Positions 1 through 5,562 of a stretch of 6,529 bases of DNA are shown here, piece by piece. The notes under the pieces are model-generated. The model did not search any database. It worked only from the letters and a program-made list of their open reading frames with translations, and had not been told where the DNA came from. This DNA comes from Deltaproteobacteria bacterium (GTDB lineage Bacteria; Desulfobacterota; Desulfobulbia; Desulfobulbales; Desulfocapsaceae): the NCBI GenBank assembly GCA_021779275.1, contig JAJYAX010000088.1, positions 1 through 6,529 on the forward strand, in the 5' to 3' direction. Every line of letters begins with the position of its first letter. Within the stretch, counting starts at the first letter, position 1. Position numbers and translations under genes: made by a program.

Positions 1-1
1 A

Positions 2-106
2 AAATTGCTGCTCCCGGCCCCGGTTCCGCCTGTGGCCGCGTTCGGAGCAGCTCCGGCGGGAGGGGAAGCGCCCGCAGGTCTCAGGATGTACACAAGGATG
101 GCTTGA
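2..106 (+). CDS. Possible C-terminal end of an upstream protein (partial)
   Basis: Reading frame 2 is open from the window edge to a TGA at 104-106 and gives 34 residues, rich in Ala, Pro and Gly, ending in LRMYTRMA. The low-complexity composition would suit a disordered C-terminal tail, but the stretch is too short to assign to a family. The other plus frames are also open here, and so is one minus frame, so openness alone is weak evidence. I prefer this frame because its stop lies just before a drop in GC content that looks like intergenic DNA (107-241). That 135-nt gap contains a pyrimidine-rich tract at about 147-172 but no convincing promoter or terminator hairpin. Confidence 0.3.
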   Translation, partial: KLLLPAPVPPVAAFGAAPAGGEAPAGLRMYTRMA

Positions 107-224
107 TCCGGCGCCGCCATTATTTAGTTGTAAAAAGTCATCATCCTTCTTGTAATCCTCCTTCTCTTTTTGGTACCCTATGCTATCGAAAAAAACACGG
201 TGATTTTGTATCCATCTCACAAGT

Positions 225-230
225 GAGGAG
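225..230 (+). promoter_or_regulatory. Ribosome-binding site of the substrate-binding lipoprotein
   Basis: GAGGAG lies 11 nt before the ATG at 242. It supports that start over other candidates, as does the signal peptide that begins immediately at this ATG. Confidence 0.65.
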
Positions 231-241
231 AAGCGCTGAGC

Positions 242-1495
242 ATGACTATTCATTACCGAACACTGCTTGTTATGCTCATTTTCCTTCCATGGATAACCGC
301 CTGTCAAAAATCCGAGCCCCCGTTTCACTGTACCGACACCCTTGGCTGCGTCGATATCCAACCCGGAAAACCCATAAAAATCGGTGTCCTTCAGTCACTG
401 ACGGGGGAGGTTGCATCCCTGGGCACGGAACAGGTCAGGGGGATCGCACTGGCTGTTGACGCGCACAAGGGCAAGATTCTCGGCAGAGCCCTGGTGCTGC
501 AGACCGAGGATGACGGATGTTCAGAGGAAGGCGGCGCTAATGCCGCCTTAAAGATCATCGCCGACCCGCAGACCATCGCCATCCTCGGCACAACCTGTTC
601 CGCCTCGGCCAAAACCGCGGCCACGGCAATGTCGGAAGCGGGTCTGACCATGATCTCCGGGAATAACAGCGCTCCCTTTCTGACCTCAATCGGTGGGAAG
701 ACAGCCCCGGATTTCCATCCGGGATACTTTCGCACCGCCCCGAACGAGGAGTATTCAGGCAAGGCCGCGGCCACATTTGCCTATCAGAAGCTCGCCATCC
801 GGAAGGCCGCCACCATCAACGACGGCGATATCTACACCAGAGGGCTCACCAACGGCTTCACCCAGAGGTTCAAAAGCCTGGGCGGGGCAATAGTCCTGAG
901 CGCCGCGATCAATAAAGGCGAAGCGCAGATGCAACCGGTTCTTGCGGCCGTGGAAAGCTCCGGGGCGCAGTTGCTGTTTTTTCCGCTTTTTCAACCGGAA
1001 GGCAACCATCTTCTTCTCCAGGCCAGGAAAAATCCCGGTCTGGAAAAGACGGTCCTGATGAGTGACGGGGCTCTGATCCAGAACTCTTTCCTGGCGGAGG
1101 TCCAGGACAAGGGAAAGGGGATGTATTTTGTCGGCCCCTCTTTTCCCAAAACTGCAGCCGTCGACGACCTCACTCAGAAGTATGTGAAGAAATTCGCGGC
1201 CCCCCCTGGAACCAGTTATTTTTTGAGCGCCTATGATTCCGCCAATCTGCTGTTCAGAGCAATCGAGGTGACAGCTGTGCGAGCAGGCGACGGCACCCTC
1301 CATATCGGTCGTCAGGCCCTGCGGGACGCCCTCTATTCGTCGACCGATTTTCCGGGCGTCACCGGAAAACTGACCTGCGATTCCTTCGGAGACTGCGCCT
1401 ATCCGGCCTTTAATATCCTGCGTCTCGACGATCCGAAGACCGGAGTACAGGGGCTGCTGGCAAACATTGTTTTCTTTTACTCCCCCGATGAGTAA
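242..1495 (+). CDS. Periplasmic substrate-binding lipoprotein, branched-chain amino acid (LivJ-like, type I fold) family
   Basis: This 417-residue protein is probably a ligand-binding lipoprotein anchored on the outer face of a membrane. Residues 1-20 form a signal peptide with a hydrophobic core (LLVMLIFLPW) and a lipobox ITAC, giving acylated Cys21. Gln at +2 would favour outer-membrane sorting under the E. coli Lol rule. The mature part opens with IKIGVLQSLTGEVASLG (46-61), the typical first strand and loop of the LivJ/Leu-Ile-Val-binding family. It continues with AILGTTCSAS (113-122), MISGNNSAP (137-145), YFRTAPNEEYSG (162-173), a second lobe around 185-310, and SAYDSANLL (329-337). Six further cysteines form three plausible disulfide pairs: 30/36, 93/119 (the latter resembling the LivJ disulfide) and 379/385. 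The length is normal for the family plus a short N-terminal extension. No permease or ATPase gene is adjacent; a hybrid histidine kinase follows after 58 nt, so a sensing role is as likely as transport (inference). The ligand cannot be read from the sequence; such proteins bind amino acids, amides, aromatic acids and others. Confidence 0.88.
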   Translation: MTIHYRTLLVMLIFLPWITACQKSEPPFHCTDTLGCVDIQPGKPIKIGVLQSLTGEVASLGTEQVRGIALAVDAHKGKILGRALVLQTEDDGCSEEGGANAALKIIADPQTIAILGTTCSASAKTAATAMSEAGLTMISGNNSAPFLTSIGGKTAPDFHPGYFRTAPNEEYSGKAAATFAYQKLAIRKAATINDGDIYTRGLTNGFTQRFKSLGGAIVLSAAINKGEAQMQPVLAAVESSGAQLLFFPLFQPEGNHLLLQARKNPGLEKTVLMSDGALIQNSFLAEVQDKGKGMYFVGPSFPKTAAVDDLTQKYVKKFAAPPGTSYFLSAYDSANLLFRAIEVTAVRAGDGTLHIGRQALRDALYSSTDFPGVTGKLTCDSFGDCAYPAFNILRLDDPKTGVQGLLANIVFFYSPDE

Positions 1496-1537
1496 GGTTG
1501 TTAATCTCTTGCACAGAAGAGCCGTTCGCTCCTAACC

Positions 1538-1543
1538 GAAGGA
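1538..1543 (+). promoter_or_regulatory. Ribosome-binding site of the hybrid histidine kinase
   Basis: GAAGGA lies 10 nt before the ATG at 1554. It is the only Shine-Dalgarno-like element in the 58-nt gap after the lipoprotein gene. The gap shows no terminator hairpin, which supports co-transcription. Confidence 0.5.
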
Positions 1544-1553
1544 TCAAGGCATA

Positions 1554-4241
1554 ATGTCTCGCTTCTGGAAGAAACTACGCATCACGACCAAATTCACCAT
1601 AAGCTTCGGACTCTTGTTCCTGTTGCTGGTGATGATTGCCGGCACCGGGTATCTGGCCCTGCGATCCGTCCATTCCGCGGAAGAATCCATCCGGATCAGC
1701 GACGAAATAAAAGATATCGTCCTTGAAATGGAACGGGCGATGGAAAAGGCGCGTCGGCTCCACGGGGACTTTTTTCTGCACTACCCCTTGATAGGTTTCG
1801 CCAGGGCCCATGACCTGTACGCCTATCAATCCGCACAGCAAATCGAAAGAGTTATTCAAAACAGCAGCCGGTTGAAGGAAATACTCAAAAATCCCGGGAC
1901 ATCCGCCCTTCTACCGCAAAATCATGTGGATTTGAACCTGTATATATCATCGGCAAAACGATTTTCCAACACCTCCGCCGAGTCGATACAGTTGATCAAG
2001 GAACTGACAGACCCGATGAATGGCCTGGAGACCCTGTATGAAAACACCACAACCGCCTTGCAGACTGCGATTGCGGGGTATGCCTACCCGAATAAGCTCC
2101 TGGAGGAGATGCTCTCCTTCAGCAAGGATTACCTGATCTCCCGTCAACGTCATTCCATGCAGTTGTCGTTCAATATCCTCGCCACCCTGCGCAAGGCCAT
2201 CGACGATGCCTCCTCCATGCCTGCCGGCGAGAAAAAAAACCTGCTCGACCTCCTTATCCAATGGCAGGAAACAGCAGAGAAGATCCTGATGATCGACACA
2301 AACATAAAGAGTAAAATCAATGACTTTTCCCTGCAGGCGGAAGCAACTGATCCGGCAGCGGCAGCGCTGATCCGGCAGGCGGATGAAGACGTACGAACCG
2401 CACAATCACGAATATCCCAGGCCCATGACGTTGCGGTCATCATTATGGCTATGATCACCCTGACCGGTCTGCTCCTGACTGTCGTCATAGCCAGGATTCT
2501 GCATAACAGTATTACCAGAAACATCATTGATCTGACCCGATCCGCCGGAGAATTTGACAAGGGCAATATGAATGTCGCCGCCGGCGGGGAGGGCCCGGAT
2601 GAAGTGGGACAGCTCGCCCGGACCTTCAACCTGATGGCGGCCCGGATCCGGGAACTGGTGGACAATCTGGAAGGGAAGGTCGCTGAACGTACCGCTGAAC
2701 TCACGGAAAGTGAAAAACGGTTCAGGGCTATTATTGAAAATACCAGCCAGGGAATTTTAATTGCCGACAAAGAAAACAGGAAATTTCTTTACGCCAATCC
2801 GGCAATCGCCAGGATGTTCGGATACGGCAGTCCGGAATACCTGACGGCGGAAGACTTCGCGGATCTCAACCGGAAGGGGATTCTGCAGCCGGTCCGGAGT
2901 ATCTTTAAAAGGATGGCTGAAGAAGAGAGACGGTTTCTCTCCGACATCCCCCTTCTCAGGAAAGACCGAACGACCTTTTATGCCGATATCATCAGCGGCG
3001 AGCTGAATTTTGCAGGCCATGCCTGCCTGGTCGGATTCTTCCTGGACACCACGGAGAGACGGAATCTTCAGGGCCAGCTGGAGCGAGCCAGGAAGATGGA
3101 GGCCATCGGCCTGCTGGCGGGCGGCGTGGCCCATGATCTCAACAATATCCTCTCAGGAATCGTCAGCTACCCGGAACTCCTTCTCCTCCAGCTTCCGGCC
3201 GACAGCGCCCTGCGCAGACCCCTGAACGCCATCCATGAATCAGGCCAACGAGCCGCCGCAGTGGTCTCCGATCTGCTGACCGTCGCCCGTGGCGTCGCCG
3301 GCGCCCGAGAGATTGCTGATGTGAACCAACTCATCCTTGAATATCTGGCCTCTCCTGAACACTGCCAGATCCAATCCTCCCATGTCCATATCACCTGCAA
3401 AACAGACCTTGCCCCCGGCCTTGCCCATATCTCCTGCTCGCCGATCCATATCAAAAAATGTATCCTGAACCTGATGATAAATGCGATGGAGGCAATCAAA
3501 GATGCAGGCTGTATAACTGTCTCGACACGCAACCGGGAAATTGCCGGAGGAGAGTTCACGCATGCGGGCATGTCCCCCGGGCAGTCTGTCGTTTTGACCG
3601 TCGCCGACACCGGCCATGGCATCAAGAAAGAGGATCTGGACCATATTTTTGAGCCCTTCTATACAAAAAAGGTCATGGGAAAAAGCGGGACGGGCTTGGG
3701 CCTTGCCGTCGTCTGGAGCAGCATGCAGGATCATGACGGCGCCATTACCGTGGAAACCAGTGAGCGTGGAACGGCCTTCCATCTCCATTTCCCGGCCACG
3801 GATCAGCAGCTTCCGGCAAAATATGCTCAAACAACCTTTATGGAACTGCGTGGGGGAGGGGAAAAAATCCTCGTCGTCGATGATGAACCGCAGCAGCTTG
3901 ATATCGCCGGCCACATACTGCGGACCTTAAACTACAGTGTCCATTGTGTGGGATCCGGCGAGGCGGCGATTGCCTCTATGAAAAAGGACCGGGCCGATCT
4001 GATCCTGCTGGACATGATCATGGCCCCCGGTCTGGACGGCCTCCAGACCTTTTCTCAGATCCTGCAGCTCCACCCCGGCCAGAAGGCCTTGATCGTCAGC
4101 GGTTTTGCGGAGAGCAGCTGTGTGCAGGCGGCCCAGGCCCTCGGGGCCCGGGGATTCATCAAAAAGCCCTACTCTATTGAACAGCTCGGCCGCGCGGTGC
4201 ATAACGAATTGCGGCGGGAAGAGACAGGCGGTTCGCGGTAA
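1554..4241 (+). CDS. Membrane-bound hybrid sensor histidine kinase (periplasmic helical sensor-HAMP-PAS-HisKA-HATPase-REC)
   Basis: An 895-residue two-component sensor that should autophosphorylate on His and pass the phosphate to its own receiver. Domains in order: a basic N-terminus and membrane helix 1 (about 14-36); a periplasmic domain of about 256 residues (37-292), predicted largely helical and without a family I can name; membrane helix 2 (293-315); HAMP (about 312-370) running into a coiled coil (VDNLEGKVAERTAELTESEKR); PAS (about 387-500); HisKA with H-box GGVAHDLNN, phosphoacceptor His527; HATPase with N-box Asn643 (NLMINAMEA), G1 box DTGHG (685-689), F-box FEPFYTKK (699-706) and G2 box GTGLGL (712-717); and a C-terminal receiver (about 770-887) with Asp776/Asp777, phospho-accepting Asp820, Ser849 and Lys871. 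All catalytic residues are present, so it should be active. It has no HPt or DNA-binding domain, so phosphate must go on to an unlinked partner, or the receiver modulates the kinase. The binding-protein gene 58 nt upstream suggests it senses a ligand-loaded periplasmic protein, as in TorT/TorS or LuxP/LuxQ systems (inference). Confidence 0.93.
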   Translation: MSRFWKKLRITTKFTISFGLLFLLLVMIAGTGYLALRSVHSAEESIRISDEIKDIVLEMERAMEKARRLHGDFFLHYPLIGFARAHDLYAYQSAQQIERVIQNSSRLKEILKNPGTSALLPQNHVDLNLYISSAKRFSNTSAESIQLIKELTDPMNGLETLYENTTTALQTAIAGYAYPNKLLEEMLSFSKDYLISRQRHSMQLSFNILATLRKAIDDASSMPAGEKKNLLDLLIQWQETAEKILMIDTNIKSKINDFSLQAEATDPAAAALIRQADEDVRTAQSRISQAHDVAVIIMAMITLTGLLLTVVIARILHNSITRNIIDLTRSAGEFDKGNMNVAAGGEGPDEVGQLARTFNLMAARIRELVDNLEGKVAERTAELTESEKRFRAIIENTSQGILIADKENRKFLYANPAIARMFGYGSPEYLTAEDFADLNRKGILQPVRSIFKRMAEEERRFLSDIPLLRKDRTTFYADIISGELNFAGHACLVGFFLDTTERRNLQGQLERARKMEAIGLLAGGVAHDLNNILSGIVSYPELLLLQLPADSALRRPLNAIHESGQRAAAVVSDLLTVARGVAGAREIADVNQLILEYLASPEHCQIQSSHVHITCKTDLAPGLAHISCSPIHIKKCILNLMINAMEAIKDAGCITVSTRNREIAGGEFTHAGMSPGQSVVLTVADTGHGIKKEDLDHIFEPFYTKKVMGKSGTGLGLAVVWSSMQDHDGAITVETSERGTAFHLHFPATDQQLPAKYAQTTFMELRGGGEKILVVDDEPQQLDIAGHILRTLNYSVHCVGSGEAAIASMKKDRADLILLDMIMAPGLDGLQTFSQILQLHPGQKALIVSGFAESSCVQAAQALGARGFIKKPYSIEQLGRAVHNELRREETGGSR

Positions 4242-4251
4242 CGATCCGGTA

Positions 4252-4848
4252 TCAATCCTTCTTTTTCCAGGTTTTTTCTTCCCCCCTGAAGAGCCTGCCG
4301 ATATTTTCCCTATGCTTGATCCAGATGAGAACGGCGATGCCCGCCGCCGCCAGAACCGTTGTCCCATCACCGCCAAAAAGCCATATCCACACGGGGGCCA
4401 GGGCCGAGGCCAGGAGTGAACCCACGGAGACAAACCCCGTACCGGCAACGGCGGCAATGAAGATTGCCAGACTGACGGCAATGGCTGGAGGCGAGAAAAA
4501 GAGAAAGACGCCCAGCCCTGTCGCAACCCCCTTACCTCCCTTAAACAGCAGGTAAACCGGAAACATATGCCCGACCACAGCCATCACCCCGCAAAGGGAA
4601 ACAATCTGCCGCCGTGTTTCCCCCTCAGGCAGATAGAGCCCCGCGAGCAGCATGGGCAGGTAGCCCTTGGCCACATCACAGATCAGGGTGAGGAAGCCGA
4701 GCTTCTTCCCCAAGACCCGGCTGACATTGGTGGCGCCTATATTACGACTGCCCTCCCGGCGGACATCAACACCCGCCGCTTTGCTGATAAGCAGCCCGAA
4801 GGGAATGGCGCCGATAAGATAACTTGCAGCAAGAAAGATACTATTCAT
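4252..4848 (-). CDS. plsY: Glycerol-3-phosphate acyltransferase PlsY
   Basis: Integral inner-membrane enzyme that transfers an acyl group from acyl-phosphate to sn-glycerol-3-phosphate, making lysophosphatidic acid, the first step of the PlsX/PlsY phospholipid route. From the ATG at 4848 the protein has 198 residues, normal for PlsY. The three family motifs are present: GSRNIGATN (33-41, variant of GSGNxGxTN), KGGKGVAT (103-110) and HRENIGRL (179-186). Five hydrophobic segments are visible, near 3-22, 51-73, 83-102, 114-158 (long, probably two) and 164-177, with a basic C-terminal tail. I chose ATG 4848 because MNSIFLAASYLIGAIPFG matches the usual PlsY N-terminus. An in-frame TTG at 4881 would add 11 polar residues, and an in-frame TAA at 4890-4888 blocks anything longer. 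Neither start has a good Shine-Dalgarno; see the leader frame at 4841-4912. The gene is convergent with the kinase gene, 10 nt between stops, with no visible hairpin, and divergent from def. Confidence 0.95.
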   Translation of the reverse strand: MNSIFLAASYLIGAIPFGLLISKAAGVDVRREGSRNIGATNVSRVLGKKLGFLTLICDVAKGYLPMLLAGLYLPEGETRRQIVSLCGVMAVVGHMFPVYLLFKGGKGVATGLGVFLFFSPPAIAVSLAIFIAAVAGTGFVSVGSLLASALAPVWIWLFGGDGTTVLAAAGIAVLIWIKHRENIGRLFRGEEKTWKKKD

Positions 4849-4912
4849 CGCAGGAAAAGGATCGGGTTGAGTTTTTCTCAAAGACGATTATTATCTCAGA
4901 ACAAGGATGCAC
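4841..4912 (-). CDS. Possible 23-codon leader frame overlapping the plsY start
   Basis: On the minus strand GTGAGGAGG (4930-4922) is the strongest Shine-Dalgarno-like sequence in the divergent region. A GTG at 4912-4910, 9 nt beyond it, opens a 23-codon frame that ends with TAG at 4843-4841. That stop lies 3 to 5 bases past the plsY ATG (4848-4846), giving an 8-nt overlap. Ribosomes terminating there could restart on plsY, which lacks its own Shine-Dalgarno. The peptide resembles nothing I recognise and has no run of one amino acid that would suggest attenuation. The frame may be fortuitous: it is short and its start codon is GTG. The strong Shine-Dalgarno in otherwise non-coding DNA is the main support. 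Confidence 0.3.
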   Translation of the reverse strand: MHPCSEIIIVFEKNSTRSFSCDE

Positions 4913-4975
4913 TGCCCCAAGCCTCCTCACCTAAGTTTTTCGCAGATGGCGCAAACGCCGACAGTATGGTAAGAT

Positions 4976-4982
4976 AAAGGAG
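4976..4982 (+). promoter_or_regulatory. Shine-Dalgarno-like AAAGGAG upstream of def mini-frames
   Basis: AAAGGAG sits 6 nt before a GTG at 4989, an ideal spacing, but 61 nt before the def ATG at 5044 and so too far to serve def directly. It would drive the 7-codon frame 4989-5012. Confidence 0.35.
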
Positions 4983-4988
4983 CTTTCA

Positions 4989-5012
4989 GTGCAAGAGATT
5001 AAAATCATATGA
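4989..5012 (+). CDS. Possible 7-codon mini-frame upstream of def
   Basis: GTG at 4989 opens seven codons (VQEIKII by the standard code) and stops at TGA 5010-5012. The stop overlaps the ATG of the next mini-frame as ATGA (5009-5012). It has the well-placed AAAGGAG described above. Its size makes chance occurrence quite possible; it is listed because it forms a chain of overlaps leading to def. Confidence 0.2.
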   Translation: MQEIKII

Positions 5013-5025
5013 AATTAATTTTCAT
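5009..5025 (+). promoter_or_regulatory. Candidate Fur operator upstream of def
   Basis: ATGAAATTAATTTTCAT is a near-perfect palindrome centred on position 5017, with arms ATGAAA and TTTCAT. It matches WTGAAAATNATTTTCAW, the Fur consensus I recall for metal-reducing deltaproteobacteria, at every defined position but one (T instead of A at position 7). It ends 18 nt before the def ATG. A weak -10-like TATGAA (5008-5013) lies inside it, with TTCAGT (4985-4990) 17 nt upstream as a poor -35, so repression by occlusion is conceivable. Peptide deformylase natively uses Fe(II), which gives a rationale for iron control. The local AT-richness raises the odds of a chance palindrome. Confidence 0.4.
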
Positions 5026-5047
5026 TTATCTAATGAGCTTCCGATGA
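5009..5047 (+). CDS. Possible 12-codon mini-frame ending on the def start
   Basis: ATG at 5009 opens MKLIFIYLMSFR and stops at TGA 5045-5047, overlapping the def ATG (5044-5046) as ATGA, the classic termination-reinitiation arrangement. It lacks its own Shine-Dalgarno and would be fed by the preceding 7-codon frame. Its first codons coincide with the candidate Fur palindrome, so if that is an operator over the promoter, this frame may not be transcribed in full. Confidence 0.2.
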   Translation: MKLIFIYLMSFR

Positions 5048-5562
5048 CAATGCGTACCATTCTCACATACCCCAACCCTCTTCTCCGGCAAATGGCCCGC
5101 CCGGTTATAAACTTTGATGAAGAATTGCGGCAAACCGCCGATGACATGGCCGAAACCATGTACGATGCACCGGGGATCGGACTTGCCGCAACCCAGATCG
5201 GAGATTTACGACAGCTCATAGTAGTTGACATCTCGAAAGAAAAAGGAGAAAAAAAGTTCATGCCGCTGGTAAATCCCAGGATTATCAGCAGCGAGGGGCG
5301 CCAGATAGACGAGGAGGGATGCCTCAGCGTCCCGGAGATCACCTCCAATGTGAAACGGTTCAGGAAGGTCATCGTAACCTATCAGGATATCACCGGCGAG
5401 ACAGCGGAAATTACCGCTGAGGAACGGTTTGCCGTTGTTCTTCAACATGAGATCGACCACCTCCACGGCATCCTCTTTATCGACCATCTCAGCCCGCTAA
5501 AAAGGCAGCTCTATAAAAAGAAGGTGAAGAAGATGCTGGCAGGCGAAGCGAGGCCGTTTTAA
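5044..5562 (+). CDS. def: Peptide deformylase
   Basis: Cytosolic metalloenzyme, natively Fe(II)-dependent, that removes the N-formyl group from the initiator methionine of nascent proteins at the ribosome exit. The 172-residue length is typical. All three signature motifs are intact: GIGLAATQIG (44-53), EEGCLSVP (motif 2, whose Cys is a metal ligand) and QHEIDHLHG (motif 3, HExxH supplying two His ligands and the catalytic Glu). The N-terminus MTMRTILTYPNPLLR is as expected. The ATG at 5050 is an equally possible start, giving MRTILTYP. The only Shine-Dalgarno-like element is a weak GAG at 5035-5037, and the ATG at 5044 overlaps the stop of an upstream mini-frame. The C-terminal KRQLYKKKVKKM is a basic helix of the kind that in E. 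coli Def contacts the ribosome. The stop overlaps the fmt start by one base, so the two genes form an operon. The likely promoter is in the divergent region, possibly under the Fur-type palindrome at 5009-5025. Confidence 0.97.
   Translation: MTMRTILTYPNPLLRQMARPVINFDEELRQTADDMAETMYDAPGIGLAATQIGDLRQLIVVDISKEKGEKKFMPLVNPRIISSEGRQIDEEGCLSVPEITSNVKRFRKVIVTYQDITGETAEITAEERFAVVLQHEIDHLHGILFIDHLSPLKRQLYKKKVKKMLAGEARPF

Noticed and set aside
1..120. Minus-strand open frame from ATG at 120 running off the window start
   Set aside because: No Shine-Dalgarno upstream, and the Ala/Gly/Pro-rich product would also arise from any GC-rich stretch; the plus-strand tail ending at 106 fits the gene orientation better.
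150..184. Sigma-70 promoter (TTGTAA with TACCCT or TATGCT) before the lipoprotein gene
   Set aside because: Either the spacing is wrong (23 nt to TATGCT) or the -10 match is poor (TACCCT); not supportable.
171..187. Sigma-54-like TGGTAC...GC element before the lipoprotein gene
   Set aside because: The GG and GC elements are 8 nt apart rather than 10 and the -12 half lacks TTGC.
1496..1553. Short GAGC/GCTC stem in the gap between lipoprotein and kinase genes
   Set aside because: A four-base stem with no following U-run does not make a terminator, so the genes are treated as one operon.
3240..3914. Antisense open frame over the kinase HisKA-HATPase region
   Set aside because: No family motif and no ribosome-binding site; the plus-strand kinase motifs explain the sequence.
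4726..4752. Arg in place of Gly in the plsY motif GSRNIGATN as a possible defect
   Set aside because: Lys or Arg at this position occurs, as I recall, in PlsY of several bacterial groups, and the other motifs are intact, so the enzyme is probably functional.
4867..4881. Inverted repeat TTGAG-TTTTT-CTCAA in the plsY upstream region
   Set aside because: Only a 5-bp AT-rich stem with a T5 loop; too weak for a terminator or a confident operator.
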